DNA of 64,000 nucleotides from Streptomyces sp. CB02366 (GCF_001905905.1 NZ_LIVT01000001.1:248001-312000), one strand, 5' to 3'. Positions 8,208 through 17,557 are shown, numbered from the stretch's first letter. Numbers and translations are program-made. The notes: generated by a model from the letters alone, not told the origin.

Positions 8208-9176
8208 ATGCGCGCACTCCTCGTGGTCAACCCAGCCGCCACCACCACCAGTGCCCGCACCCGTGACGTGCTCATCCACGCGCTGGCCAGCGAGATGAAG
8301 CTGGAGGCGGTGACCACGGAGTACCGGGGGCACGCGCGGGACCTGGGCCGGCGGGCCGCGGACAGCGACGACGTCGACCTGGTGGTCGCCCTGGGCGGCG
8401 ACGGCACGGTGAACGAGGTCGTGAACGGGCTGCTGCACCGGGGCCCGGACCCGGAAGGGCTGCCGAGGCTCGCCGTGGTGCCGGGCGGATCCACCAACGT
8501 CTTCGCGCGCGCCCTGGGGCTGCCGAACGACGCGGTGGAGGCGACCGGCGCGATTCTGGACGCCCTGGAGAAACGGACCGAACGCACGGTCGGGCTCGGC
8601 CTGGCGGCCGGCACCCCCGGCACCGAGGACGAGGCCGTTCCCGAACGCTGGTTCACTTTCTGCGCCGGTCTCGGATTCGACGCCGGAGTGGTCGGCCGGG
8701 TCGAACAGAAACGCGAGATCGGAAAGCGGTCGACGCACGCCCTGTATGTGCGCCAGGTGGTGCGGCAGTTCCTGAACGAAGCCCACCGCAGACACGGGAC
8801 GATCACGTTGGAGGAGCCCGGCCGGGAGCCGGTGACCGACCTCGCGCTCTCCATAGTCTGCAACACCGCCCCCTGGACCTACCTGGGCAATCGTCCGGTC
8901 TACGCCTCGCCGAAGGCGTCCTTCGACACCGCGCTGGACGTGCTCGGACTGAAGCGGCTGTCCACCCCGGCGGTGGCCCGCTACGGCACCCAGCTGCTCA
9001 CGTCGAGCCCCGAGCGGGGGCCTCGCGGAAAGCACGCTGTTTCACGTCATGACCTCACGGACTTCACCTTGCATTCAAAGGTCCCCCTGCCCTTCCAGAT
9101 GGACGGTGACCACCTGGGACTGCGTACGAGCGTGACGTTCACAGGCGTACGCCGTGCACTGCGTGTGATTGTGTGA
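8208..9176 (+). CDS. Diacylglycerol/lipid kinase (DAGK catalytic domain)
   Basis: ATP-dependent lipid kinase of 322 residues. The nucleotide-binding signature GGDGTVNEVVNG is at residues 63-74, followed by PGGSTNVFARALGL and, later, the second domain. Substrates in the family include diacylglycerol and sphingoid or related lipids; the sequence does not discriminate. A -10-like TAGGCT (8195-8200) ends seven bases before the ATG and no ribosome site is visible, so the mRNA may be leaderless. Confidence 0.9.
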   Translation: MRALLVVNPAATTTSARTRDVLIHALASEMKLEAVTTEYRGHARDLGRRAADSDDVDLVVALGGDGTVNEVVNGLLHRGPDPEGLPRLAVVPGGSTNVFARALGLPNDAVEATGAILDALEKRTERTVGLGLAAGTPGTEDEAVPERWFTFCAGLGFDAGVVGRVEQKREIGKRSTHALYVRQVVRQFLNEAHRRHGTITLEEPGREPVTDLALSIVCNTAPWTYLGNRPVYASPKASFDTALDVLGLKRLSTPAVARYGTQLLTSSPERGPRGKHAVSRHDLTDFTLHSKVPLPFQMDGDHLGLRTSVTFTGVRRALRVIV

Positions 9177-9497
9177 GTGGAAGGGTCGAAAGTCCTTTAA
9201 CTCGAACGTTTGGCCAGGGTTCCACCCCTAAGAAGTGCGCCTGTGACCTAGTCGACACCGAGGAATCAAAAAAAACTTTCCAGAAGGGGTTGTATCCGCC
9301 GCCGAGGTTTGCGAATCTCTACATGGCGATCGGGACGGCCCGCAGCATCGGCCTCCACTGAGAGTCAGAACCCCTCCTCACCATCACGTGACCACACCCA
9401 GTACTTCTGGGGGGCGGCCCGTCATCTACGGGGGGATTCGTGAAAGCGTTCACATTCACAAGCAACAAGCGTGTAATACCAAGGAGAGGTAGCAGCC
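9177..9497 (+). other. Intergenic region upstream of wblE
   Basis: About 320 bp with no convincing gene. A small open frame at 9173-9361 has no good start signal. The stretch holds an A-rich tract near 9267-9275, very unusual at this GC content, and the inverted repeat GTGAAAGCGTTCAC at about 9439-9452. Both lie before wblE and are candidates for its control. Confidence 0.6.
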
Positions 9498-9755
9498 ATG
9501 GACTGGCGTCACAACGCCGTTTGTCGTGAGGAAGACCCCGAGCTGTTCTTCCCCATCGGCAACACCGGTCCTGCGCTGCTGCAGATCGAGGAAGCCAAGG
9601 CTGTCTGCCGCCGCTGCCCCGTCATGGAGCAGTGCCTGCAGTGGGCGCTCGAGTCCGGCCAGGACTCCGGCGTCTGGGGTGGCCTCAGCGAGGACGAGCG
9701 CCGCGCAATGAAGCGCCGCGCCGCTCGCAACCGGGCGCGCAACGCAAGCGCCTGA
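9498..9755 (+). CDS. wblE: WhiB-like iron-sulfur regulator WblE
   Basis: Actinobacteria-specific [4Fe-4S] protein of 85 residues that acts with sigma region 4. The four cluster cysteines are C9, C37, C40 and C46 (CRRCPVMEQC), followed by the turn GVWGG and a basic C-terminal tail (KRRAARNRAR). It corresponds to S. coelicolor WblE and mycobacterial WhiB1 by overall sequence. AGGAGAGG precedes the ATG. It is monocistronic, closed by a strong hairpin at 9869. Confidence 0.95.
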   Translation: MDWRHNAVCREEDPELFFPIGNTGPALLQIEEAKAVCRRCPVMEQCLQWALESGQDSGVWGGLSEDERRAMKRRAARNRARNASA

Positions 9756-9868
9756 GCGAGAACCGCACCAAGCCTCAGCCCGGCGGCGCGTACAGAGCGT
9801 ACGCACAGCCCCGCCTTCGAGTCGCAGCGCGCAGTACCCCGGAGCGCATCGCAACGTGAGCATCACGG

Positions 9869-9904
9869 AGCGGGCCCGGACCGTCACCACGGTCCGGGCC
9901 CGCT
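9869..9904. terminator. Bidirectional hairpin terminator between wblE and the sensor kinase gene
   Basis: Perfect 16-bp stem, arms 9869-9884 and 9889-9904, four-base loop CACC. There is no clear T tract. It lies between convergent genes. Confidence 0.8.
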
Positions 9905-9942
9905 TCGCTGTGCGCGCTCGCCTCCACCGCCGGGCGACGGTC

Positions 9943-11409
9943 CTACTTGTCCGCGCGGACCGGGAGGTCCAGCACCACCTGGGTGCCGCGCCCGGGGGCC
10001 GGGACCATGCCGAACGTGCCGCCCAACTCCCCCTCCACCAGCGTCCGTACGATCTGGAGGCCGAGGTTTCCGGCCTGCTGCGGGTCGAACCCCTCGGGCA
10101 GCCCCCGCCCGTCGTCGGTGACGGTGATCAGCAGCCGGCCCTCGGTGGGCGATCCGCCGCGCACCGCGGAGACCTCCACCGTGCCGCGCTCGGCCACGGC
10201 GAAAGCGTGCTCCAGCGCGTTCTGCAGCACTTCGGTCAGCACCATGGAGAGCGGGGTGGCGACTTCGGCGTCGAGGATGCCGAAACGTCCGGTGCGACGG
10301 CAGATCACCTTGCCCGGGGAGATCTCCGAGACCATCGCGATGACCCGGTCGGCGATCTCGTCGAACTCGACCCGCTCGTCCAGGTTCTGGGACAGCGTCT
10401 CATGGACGATGGCGATCGAACCGACGCGCCGGACCGCCTCGTTGAGCGCCTCGCGGCCCTGCTCGGAGTCCATCCGCCGGGCCTGGAGCCGCAACAGGGC
10501 GGCCACCGTCTGGAGGTTGTTCTTCACCCGGTGGTGGATCTCCCGGATGGTGGCGTCCTTGGTGATCAACTCGCGTTCGCGGCGGCGCAGTTCGGTGACG
10601 TCCCGGAGCAGGACCAGGGAGCCGATGCGGACGCCCTTGGGTTTGAGCGGGATGGCCCGGAGCTGGATCACCCCGCCCGCGCACTCCACCTCGAACTCGC
10701 GCGGCGCGTAACCGCTGGCCACCTTGACCAGGGCCTCGTCCACCGGCCCGCGGGACGGGGCCAGTTCGGCGGTGGTGGTGCCGAGGTGGTGGCCGACCAG
10801 GTCGGAGGCGAGGCCGAGACGGTGGTAGGCGGAGAGGCCGTTGGGGCTGGCGTACTGGACGACCCCGTCGGCGTCGAGCCGGATCAGGCCGTCGCCCACG
10901 CGCGGGGAGGCGTCCATGTCGACCTGCTGGCCCGGGAAGGGAAAGGCCCCCGCGGCGATCATCTGGGCCAGGTCGGAGGCGGACTGGAGGTAGGTGAGCT
11001 CCAGCCGGGAGGGGGTGCGCACGGTGAGCAGGTTGGTGTTGCGGGCGATGACGCCGAGCACCCGGCCGTCGCGGCGCACGGGGATGGACTCGACCCTCAC
11101 GGGCACCTCCTCGCGCCACTCCGGGTCGCCCTCGCGCACGATCCGGCCCTCGTCCAGGGCCGCGTCCAGCAGCGGGCGGCGCCCGCGCGGCACCAGGTGG
11201 CCGACCATGTCGTCCTGGTAGGAGGTGGGGCCCGTGTTGGGGCGCATCTGGGCGACGGAGACGTACCGCGTGCCGTCGCGGGTGGGCACCCAGAGCACGA
11301 GGTCGGCGAAGGAGAGGTCGGAGAGCAGCTGCCACTCCGAGACCAGCAGGTGGAGCCATTCGAGGTCGGTGTCGCTCAGGGCGGTGTGCTGGCGGACGAG
11401 GTCGTTCAT
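9943..11409 (-). CDS. PAS/GAF sensor histidine kinase (HisKA_2/HWE-like)
   Basis: Soluble sensor kinase of 488 residues without membrane helices. The N-terminal 150 residues look like a GAF-type sensor and a PAS domain follows at about 160-280 (VGDGLIRLDADGVVQYASPN). The phosphoacceptor histidine is in EIHHRVKNNLQT, the HisKA_2 signature. The ATPase has N-box VLQNALEHAF and G-boxes DDGRGLP and GNLGLQIV. I placed the start at the ATG at 11409 (MNDLVRQH) because upstream codons look non-coding. No response regulator is adjacent. A DasR-type site lies about 150 bp upstream. Confidence 0.88.
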   Translation of the reverse strand: MNDLVRQHTALSDTDLEWLHLLVSEWQLLSDLSFADLVLWVPTRDGTRYVSVAQMRPNTGPTSYQDDMVGHLVPRGRRPLLDAALDEGRIVREGDPEWREEVPVRVESIPVRRDGRVLGVIARNTNLLTVRTPSRLELTYLQSASDLAQMIAAGAFPFPGQQVDMDASPRVGDGLIRLDADGVVQYASPNGLSAYHRLGLASDLVGHHLGTTTAELAPSRGPVDEALVKVASGYAPREFEVECAGGVIQLRAIPLKPKGVRIGSLVLLRDVTELRRRERELITKDATIREIHHRVKNNLQTVAALLRLQARRMDSEQGREALNEAVRRVGSIAIVHETLSQNLDERVEFDEIADRVIAMVSEISPGKVICRRTGRFGILDAEVATPLSMVLTEVLQNALEHAFAVAERGTVEVSAVRGGSPTEGRLLITVTDDGRGLPEGFDPQQAGNLGLQIVRTLVEGELGGTFGMVPAPGRGTQVVLDLPVRADK

Positions 11410-11825
11410 GGAGGGCACGTGTGGAGCGTACCCGGGGTGACCGAAAGCGTTCGAACCGATCGGCCCGGCGGGCCGTGCCCCGGGGCGACGGCACGGCAAC
11501 GGCATGGACAGGCCCGGAACCGGGCCGGAGAATGTCGTGCACACGGATGGACACGGCCAATTGGTCTAGTCCACAATGGGCAGCACGACCTCCGCTCTCC
11601 CCGCACAGGAGAGTGGACCGAGGCACCCGGCGCTCTCTGCCCTGACCGCGCCGGCGCCTCTTGTGGCCGGTGGCACCGCACACCGCCGGCCAGGTAGCTC
11701 CGGGCTGCGGTGCCGGACGGGCTGAGGGTCCTGTCCCGGCGCCGCGGCCCGTGGGTGTTTCCGGGGCCGTGCCGCCCGCCTCCCGCACCGGTCCGCTTCG
11801 GAGGGGGCGTACGGAGGGCGGGCCC
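11410..11825. other. Intergenic region with dre site
   Basis: 416 bp without a supported gene, between the kinase start and the stop of the SIS-domain gene. Its one clear landmark is the dre-like element at 11560-11577. The rest is GC-rich and I see nothing else definite. Confidence 0.6.
11560..11577. promoter_or_regulatory. DasR-type operator (dre) upstream of the sensor kinase gene
   Basis: ATTGGTCTAGTCCACAAT is a near-palindrome matching the DasR consensus around TGGTCTAGACCA with one core mismatch. The only gene it can reasonably serve is the kinase on the minus strand. Confidence 0.65.
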
Positions 11826-12899
11826 TCAGCGGGTCTCGGTGACCTTGGCCAGGGCGCGGGGCGCGTCCGGGTCCTGCCCCCGGGCGATCGTCACCTCGTA
11901 GGCGAGCATCTGCAGCGGCAGGATCTCCAGGATCGGCTGCACCTCCTCCGCAACCCCCGCCGTGGGCAGCGAGAAGCCGGCCGACGCGGCTTCCACCTGG
12001 GCCTTGGGGCCGACCACGAAGAGGTCCGCGCCGCGTCCGCGCAGCCGGTCCAGCACCGGCTGGAGGGCCTCGCCGCCCCGGCCGTCGGTGACCACGGCGA
12101 TCACCGGGGAGATGTTGTCGACCATCGCCAGCGGACCGTGCAGCAGGTCCGCCCCGGAGTAGGAGAGGGCCGGGATGTAGCTGGTCTCCATCAGCTTGAG
12201 GGCCGCTTCCTTGGCCGTGGGATAGCCGTAGCCCCGCGAGGTGATCACCATGCGCTGGGCGAAGCGGTAGCGGGAGGCCAGCGCCTTGACCTCGGCCCGG
12301 CGGCCCAGGACCGCGCCCGCGAGGTCGGGCAGGCTCGCGGCGGCCTCGGCGCCGTCACGGCCGCCCAGCCCCTCCACGAAGAGGTACAGGGAGAGCAGGG
12401 AGGCGGTGTACGTCTTGGTGGCCGGGAGCGCCCTCTCCGGGCCCGCCAGGATGTCGATGTGGTACTCGGAGACGGCGGCGAGCGCGGAGTCCGGGTTGTT
12501 GGTGACCGCCAGCGTGACGGCCCCGGCCTCGCGGGCGGCGCGGGTGGAGGCCACCAGGTCCGGCGAGCCGCCCGACTGGCTGACGGTGACCACCAGGACG
12601 TCCCGCAGGTCCGGGCGGGCGCCGTAGGCCGTCGTGGTGGACATGGAGGCCAGTCCGCAGGGCAGCCCGCAGCGGATCTCCAGCAGGTACTTCGCGTACA
12701 GCGCCGCGTTGTCGGACGTGCCCCGGGCGGTGAGCAGGACGAACCGGGGCTTGCGGGCGGCGATCTCGGCGGCCGTCTCGCGGATGCGGGGCGCGCCCTT
12801 CTCCAGGATGCGGCGCAGCACGGCGGGCTGCTCGGCCATCTCGCCGGACATGATGCGGCCGGGCTCGTCGCCCGGGCCGGCCGGAGGGGTGGCGGACAT
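11826..12899 (-). CDS. SIS-domain sugar-phosphate aminotransferase/deaminase (GlmS isomerase-like)
   Basis: Protein of 357 residues with two SIS sugar-phosphate-binding domains (LLTARGTSDNAALYAKYLLE; VVTVSQSGGSPD; VITSRGYGYPTAKEAALKLME). It resembles the isomerase half of glucosamine-6-phosphate synthase without the N-terminal glutaminase. That suggests conversion between amino-sugar phosphates and fructose-6-phosphate. AGGAGG lies six bases before the ATG at 12899. It is divergent from nagB; the 235-bp gap contains one dre site, so both genes may answer to DasR. Confidence 0.87.
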   Translation of the reverse strand: MSATPPAGPGDEPGRIMSGEMAEQPAVLRRILEKGAPRIRETAAEIAARKPRFVLLTARGTSDNAALYAKYLLEIRCGLPCGLASMSTTTAYGARPDLRDVLVVTVSQSGGSPDLVASTRAAREAGAVTLAVTNNPDSALAAVSEYHIDILAGPERALPATKTYTASLLSLYLFVEGLGGRDGAEAAASLPDLAGAVLGRRAEVKALASRYRFAQRMVITSRGYGYPTAKEAALKLMETSYIPALSYSGADLLHGPLAMVDNISPVIAVVTDGRGGEALQPVLDRLRGRGADLFVVGPKAQVEAASAGFSLPTAGVAEEVQPILEILPLQMLAYEVTIARGQDPDAPRALAKVTETR

Positions 12900-13088
12900 G
12901 GGGGACCTCCTGGGCTGTCGGCGTCGGTGTCGGCGTACGGGACGACGCGGGCGCGGGTGCGCGATCGGCGTCGTACCGGACAAGTCGACCAGGCAATGCC
13001 CCCGCCCGCCAGTGGGCCGGGGCGGCGCGGCGCCGATGCGCGGACGGTTCACCGTACGGCTGCCCGATTCTGCTAAATTGGGAGATTG

Positions 13089-13105
13089 ATTGGTCTATAC
13101 CACCT
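13089..13105. promoter_or_regulatory. DasR operator (dre) upstream of nagB
   Basis: Core TGGTCTATACCA at 13091-13102, 33 bp before the nagB start and in the gap shared with the SIS-domain gene. nagB is an established DasR target in S. coelicolor. Confidence 0.82.
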
Positions 13106-13134
13106 CCTTCCCTAGTCAGATCGGCAGGCACAGC

Positions 13135-13920
13135 GTGGAAGTTGTCATCGTCCCGGACGCCACGGCAGGCGGCGAACTGATCGCGGAAGCCATCGCCGCA
13201 CTGCTCGACCGCAAGCCCGACGCCCTGCTCGGTGTCGCCACCGGCTCGACCCCGCTGCCCATCTACCGCGCGCTCGCCTCGAAGGTCGCCTCCGGCGCGG
13301 TGGACGCCTCGCGCGCCCGGATCTGCCAGCTCGACGAGTACGTCGGGCTGCCGGCGGGCCACCCGGAGTCGTACCGCTCCGTGGTGCTGCGCGAGGTGAT
13401 CGAACCGCTCGGGCTCTCCGAGGCGTCCTTCCTGGGCCCCGACGGCTCGGCCGAGGACGTCCAGGCCGCCTGCGAGGCGTACGACCGGGCGCTGGCGGAG
13501 GCGGGCGGCGTGGACCTCCAGCTGCTGGGCATCGGCACCGACGGGCACATCGGCTTCAACGAGCCGTGTTCCTCGCTCGCCTCGCGCACCCGGATCAAGA
13601 CGCTGACCGAGCAGACCAGGATCGACAACGCGCGCTTCTTCGACGACGACATCGAGCAGGTGCCCCACCACGTGATCACGCAGGGCATCGGGACGATCCT
13701 GGACGCCCGCCACCCGATCCTGCTGGCCACCGGCGAGGGCAAGGCGGAGGCCGTCGCCCAGACGGTGGAGGGGCCGGTCGCCTCGATCGTGCCGGCCTCG
13801 GCGCTCCAGCTGCACCCGCACGCGACCGTCGTGGTGGACGAGGCGGCGGCGTCGAAGCTGAAGCTCGCGGACTACTTCCGCGCCACGTACGCGGCCAAGC
13901 CCGCGTGGCAGGGGCTGTAG
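13135..13920 (+). CDS. nagB: Glucosamine-6-phosphate deaminase NagB
   Basis: Converts glucosamine-6-phosphate to fructose-6-phosphate and ammonia, the last step of GlcNAc catabolism. The 261 residues show the phosphate site GVATGSTPLPIY, the catalytic LDEYVG and the signature GIGTDGHIGFNEP. The GTG at 13135 gives the usual N-terminus MEVVIVPD; the upstream frame runs into the dre site. A 21-bp hairpin closes the gene. Control by DasR is expected from the dre at 13089. Confidence 0.96.
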   Translation: MEVVIVPDATAGGELIAEAIAALLDRKPDALLGVATGSTPLPIYRALASKVASGAVDASRARICQLDEYVGLPAGHPESYRSVVLREVIEPLGLSEASFLGPDGSAEDVQAACEAYDRALAEAGGVDLQLLGIGTDGHIGFNEPCSSLASRTRIKTLTEQTRIDNARFFDDDIEQVPHHVITQGIGTILDARHPILLATGEGKAEAVAQTVEGPVASIVPASALQLHPHATVVVDEAAASKLKLADYFRATYAAKPAWQGL

Positions 13921-13939
13921 GGGCCGCCCCTCCCCCGAC

Positions 13940-13986
13940 ACGGCTCAGGGCCGGGACGCCGTCGCGGCGTCCCGGCCCTGAGCCGT
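13940..13986. terminator. Strong bidirectional hairpin between nagB and the GH3 gene
   Basis: Perfect 21-bp stem (13940-13960 and 13966-13986) with a five-base loop, between two convergent genes. Confidence 0.85.
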
Positions 13987-14081
13987 GCGGTGCTGCGGGT
14001 GCATGGTCCGGTGCGGCTCCGGTGCGGCCCGACCGGCAGGAGGTTCCCCGATCGCCGGACGGGCTCGTTCCCGGCCCGGCG

Positions 14082-15611
14082 TCAGCCCGTGGCGCCCGTC
14101 AGCGCTTCCGCCGCCGCCAGGCCGCAGACGCGGGCCGCGCCGTGGGTGGCCAGGTGCAGCGCGCCCCGGGGGGCCGACTGGGGCAGGCCCATCTCGACCA
14201 CGACCGTGTCCGGGCGGGCCGCCAGCAGGGCGTCGAGCGCCGCGCCCATCCAGGCGTGCCGGTGCTCGTCGCGGACGACGGCGACGATGCGCCGCTCCCC
14301 CGCCGCCGCGAGGACGGACTCCACCGGAGCGGTGCTCCCCTCGGTGTAGGCGCCCGCACCGGTGCCGGGCAGGAGCCTCTCCAGCTCGGCGGCGACGCCC
14401 CACGGGGTCTCCGCGCCGACCGCGATGTTCGCCTCGGCGCCGAACGAGGCCACGTACGCCGCCCCGGTGAGCCGGTCGCCGGAGCCGGTCACCCGGAGCG
14501 CGCGGCGGGCGGCGACCAGGCCGATGCCGGAGCTGACTCCGGTGCCGGGCGCGGTCCCCTCCTGCACTGCCGCGCCCGGCTCCGGGACATCCCCCCGGGC
14601 CCTCCGCGTCCAGGACGCGAGGGCTCGTACACGGGCGGCCGCGTCGGCGAGCCGCTCCTCGGTCAGCTCCCCGTCGCGCACGGCGGCGACGAGGGCGTCG
14701 CGCAGCCGCAGCACCGTCTCCTCGTCGGCCAGGCCGCCGCCCACACAGATGGCGTCGGCGCCCGCCGCGAGGGCGAGGACGGACCCGCGCTCGATGCCGT
14801 ACGTACCGGCGATGGCGTCCATCTCCACCGCGTCGGTGACGATCAGGCCGTCGTACCCCAGCTCCTGGCGCAGCAGGCCGGTGAGGATCTGCGGGCTCAG
14901 GGTCGCCGGGCGGTCCGGGTCGAGCGCAGGGAGAAGGATATGCGCGCTCATCACCGATTTGGAACCCGCGGCGATGGCCGCCCGGAAGGGCACCAGCTCA
15001 CGGGCGTGCAGGGTGTCCAGGTCCACGTCGATGCGGGGCAGTGCGAGGTGCGAGTCGACCGCGGTGTCGCCGTGCCCGGGGAAGTGCTTGGTGCAGGCGG
15101 CGACGCCGGCGGCCTGGAGCCCCTCGATGTACGCGGCGGTGTGCCGGGCGGCCAGCCGGGTGTCGGCGCCGAAGGAGCGCACGCCGATGACCGGGTTGTC
15201 CGGGTTGGAGTTGACGTCGGCGGACGGCGCCCAGTTGAGGTTGACGCCGCACTCGGCGAGCCGGCGGCCCAGCTCCTGGGCGACGGCCCGGGTGAGGTGG
15301 ACGTCGTCCACCGCGCCGAGCGCGAGGTTGCCGGGGAACGAGGAGCCGTGCGCGACCTCCAGCCGGGTCACGTCACCGCCCTCCTCGTCGATGGCGACGA
15401 GGACGTCCTCCCGCTCGGAGCGCAGCCGCGCGGTGAGGGCGGTGAGCTGCTCGGGCGAGGCGATGTTGCGGCCGAACAGCCCGACGGAGGCCAGCCCTTC
15501 ACCGACCCGGCGCAGCAGCCAGTCCGGTGCGGTGGTGCCGGTGAACCCCGGCTGGAGCACCGCGAGCGCGTCGCGCGTCAGGGTGTCCGTGGTGGAGACG
15601 AGGGTGGTCAT
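14082..15611 (-). CDS. Glycoside hydrolase family 3 beta-N-acetylglucosaminidase
   Basis: Hydrolase of 509 residues in the NagZ branch of GH3. The acid/base Asp-His dyad lies in KHFPGHGDTAVDSH, and the nucleophile Asp in VTDAVEMDAIA. A C-terminal domain of about 150 residues follows. No signal peptide is seen, so it probably cleaves imported chitobiose inside the cell. Its ATG is only 9 bp after the dasC stop, making it the last gene of the das transport operon. That placement supplies GlcNAc for NagB. Confidence 0.93.
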   Translation of the reverse strand: MTTLVSTTDTLTRDALAVLQPGFTGTTAPDWLLRRVGEGLASVGLFGRNIASPEQLTALTARLRSEREDVLVAIDEEGGDVTRLEVAHGSSFPGNLALGAVDDVHLTRAVAQELGRRLAECGVNLNWAPSADVNSNPDNPVIGVRSFGADTRLAARHTAAYIEGLQAAGVAACTKHFPGHGDTAVDSHLALPRIDVDLDTLHARELVPFRAAIAAGSKSVMSAHILLPALDPDRPATLSPQILTGLLRQELGYDGLIVTDAVEMDAIAGTYGIERGSVLALAAGADAICVGGGLADEETVLRLRDALVAAVRDGELTEERLADAAARVRALASWTRRARGDVPEPGAAVQEGTAPGTGVSSGIGLVAARRALRVTGSGDRLTGAAYVASFGAEANIAVGAETPWGVAAELERLLPGTGAGAYTEGSTAPVESVLAAAGERRIVAVVRDEHRHAWMGAALDALLAARPDTVVVEMGLPQSAPRGALHLATHGAARVCGLAAAEALTGATG

Positions 15612-15620
15612 GGGCCCGCA

Positions 15621-16484
15621 CTATCCCTTCACGGCGCCGGAAGTGAGGCCAGCGGCCATCTTCTTCTGGATGATCATGAAGAACACGACGACGGGGAGGG
15701 CGATCATGGTCGAGGCCGCCATGAGGGCTCCGTAGTCCGTTCCGCGCTCGGTCGTGAACGTCATCAGCCAGACGTTCAGCGTGTACTTGGAGTTGTCGTT
15801 GATCAGGATGTACGCGAAGAGGTACTCGTTCCACGCGTTGACCAGGGCGAAGATCGACGCGGCGGCGAGCCCGGGGGCCAGCAGCGGGAAGATCACCCGG
15901 CGGAACGCCTGGAAGCGGGTGCAGCCGTCCACCATCGCGGACTCCTCCAGCTCCACCGGGATGTTCACGACGAAGCCGCGGATCATGATGGTGGCGAAGG
16001 GCAGCGTGGAGACGAGGTAGACGACGATCAGGCCCCAGTACTCGTCGATCCCGCCCATCGCGTTGAGCTGGGCGTAGATCGGGATGAGCATCGCGGTCGG
16101 GGGCAGCATCTGGACCAGGATCATGATCAGGACCAGAGCCTTGCGGCCGAAGAACCGGAACCGGCCGATGGCCAGGGCCGCCAGGGTCGCGATGATCATG
16201 CCGCCGACGACCGCGGTGACGGCGACGATCAGGCTGGACTGGATGGCGGTGGCGAAGTTCGGCTGCTCGGTGGCCCGGACGAAGTTGTCGAAGGTGATCG
16301 ACGTGGGCCACAGGGTCTGGTCGTAGCTGCGGATCTCGCGGTTGGGCCGCAGGGCGCTGATGACCAGCCAGTAGACCGGGAAGACCATGACCAGGGCGAT
16401 GCCGAGGCCGAGGAGGTCGAGGTGGAGCCGGCTCTTCTTGCGGTCGGGCCGCAGCGCCTGTGTCGTCTGGGTCGAGCTGCTCAT
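15621..16484 (-). CDS. dasC: Chitobiose ABC transporter permease DasC
   Basis: Inner-membrane permease of 287 residues with six predicted helices and the cytoplasmic EAA-loop variant ELEESAMVDGCTRFQAF, which contacts the ATPase. It belongs to the MalG/CUT1 class. Its ATG overlaps the dasB stop (ATGA), indicating coupled synthesis of the two permeases. No ATPase is encoded nearby; Streptomyces sugar transporters of this class share the distant MsiK ATPase. Confidence 0.94.
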   Translation of the reverse strand: MSSSTQTTQALRPDRKKSRLHLDLLGLGIALVMVFPVYWLVISALRPNREIRSYDQTLWPTSITFDNFVRATEQPNFATAIQSSLIVAVTAVVGGMIIATLAALAIGRFRFFGRKALVLIMILVQMLPPTAMLIPIYAQLNAMGGIDEYWGLIVVYLVSTLPFATIMIRGFVVNIPVELEESAMVDGCTRFQAFRRVIFPLLAPGLAAASIFALVNAWNEYLFAYILINDNSKYTLNVWLMTFTTERGTDYGALMAASTMIALPVVVFFMIIQKKMAAGLTSGAVKG

Positions 16485-17488
16485 TCGACCTCTCCCGTCT
16501 TCATGAGCTGGCGCAGGTAGTACACGGCCACGCCGGACAGCAGCAGCACCGTGATCAGGGCGATCGCGGTGCCCTGGCTGAAGGAGGTGGACTCGAACGC
16601 CTTGGAGTAGGAGTAGAGGCCGAGGGTCTCGTACTCCGGCTCGGGCTTGTTGCCGCGCAGCAGCCAGATCTGGCCGAAGACGTTGAAGTCCCAGATCACC
16701 GAGAGGGTGGTGACCATGGTGAACACCGGCTTGATGACCGGCCAGGTGACGAACTTGTAGATGCCGTAGGCGCTGGCGCCGTCGAGGGCGGCGGCCTCCT
16801 CCAGTTCCTTGGGGACCTGGGTGAGGGCGGCGTACAGGGTGACGACGACGAACGGGATGGCGCCCCAGACGACCAGCAGGGTGATGATGCCGAAGCCCTG
16901 GACGGGGTTGAGGTACCAGTTGTGTCCGAGCCAGTCCTCGCCGACGACCTTGGCGATCAGGGTGTTGATCAGGCCGTAGTCGGAGTCGGCCATGAAGCGG
17001 AAGATGGAGGCGGCCACCATCAGCGGCATGGACCAGGCGGCGATGAGGCAGGCGGTGAGCACCAGCCGGACCCACGTGGAGAGCCTGCGCATCAGCAGGG
17101 CGACCAGCAGTCCGAGCCCCATGGTCAGCGTCACGCAGATGATCATGAAGACGACCGTGCGGAAGGTGACCCACCAGAACTCGGAGTCTCCGAGGATGTT
17201 GGTGAACTGTTCCAGGCCGACCCAGGGAGCCGGATCGCCGGTCCACAGCTCGCGACGGCCCATGTCCTGGAAGGACATGATGACCGTCTTGCCGAGGGGG
17301 TAGAGGTAGACGGCGGCGATCGCCACGATCGCCGGAAGGATCAGGAAGTAGGGGAGGAGTTCGCCCTTCTTCCGCTTCCTCTTCTGCACCCGGGGCGCAT
17401 CGTCGTCGGGGGACGACTTGCCGATCGCCTGCGGGTCGGGTGGTACGGGGACCGGCGGCCCGGCGGCCTTGGTATCAGCGGCAGACAC
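16481..17488 (-). CDS. dasB: Chitobiose ABC transporter permease DasB
   Basis: MalF-type permease of 335 residues. A hydrophilic N-terminus of about 40 residues (basic KRKRKKGE at its end) precedes six helices, with the EAA loop ELEEAAALDGASAYGIYKF. It starts at a GTG with GGAAGG upstream. It lies 116 bp after dasA with a stable hairpin in between, and overlaps dasC by four bases. Confidence 0.94.
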   Translation of the reverse strand: MSAADTKAAGPPVPVPPDPQAIGKSSPDDDAPRVQKRKRKKGELLPYFLILPAIVAIAAVYLYPLGKTVIMSFQDMGRRELWTGDPAPWVGLEQFTNILGDSEFWWVTFRTVVFMIICVTLTMGLGLLVALLMRRLSTWVRLVLTACLIAAWSMPLMVAASIFRFMADSDYGLINTLIAKVVGEDWLGHNWYLNPVQGFGIITLLVVWGAIPFVVVTLYAALTQVPKELEEAAALDGASAYGIYKFVTWPVIKPVFTMVTTLSVIWDFNVFGQIWLLRGNKPEPEYETLGLYSYSKAFESTSFSQGTAIALITVLLLSGVAVYYLRQLMKTGEVE

Positions 17489-17557
17489 GTGGCTGACCTT
17501 CCATCGCGGGTCCGGGGCGGGCCCCGGAATTCACGGCGTTCACTTGCGGGGAAAGGA

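Noticed and set aside
9262..9291. Possible sigma-R promoter before wblE (GGAAT ... GTT)
   Set aside because: The spacer is 22 bases, not the required 18.
9173..9361. 62-codon frame overlapping the end of the lipid kinase gene
   Set aside because: Atypical codon use, a TTA codon and no ribosome site; more likely wblE leader or promoter DNA.
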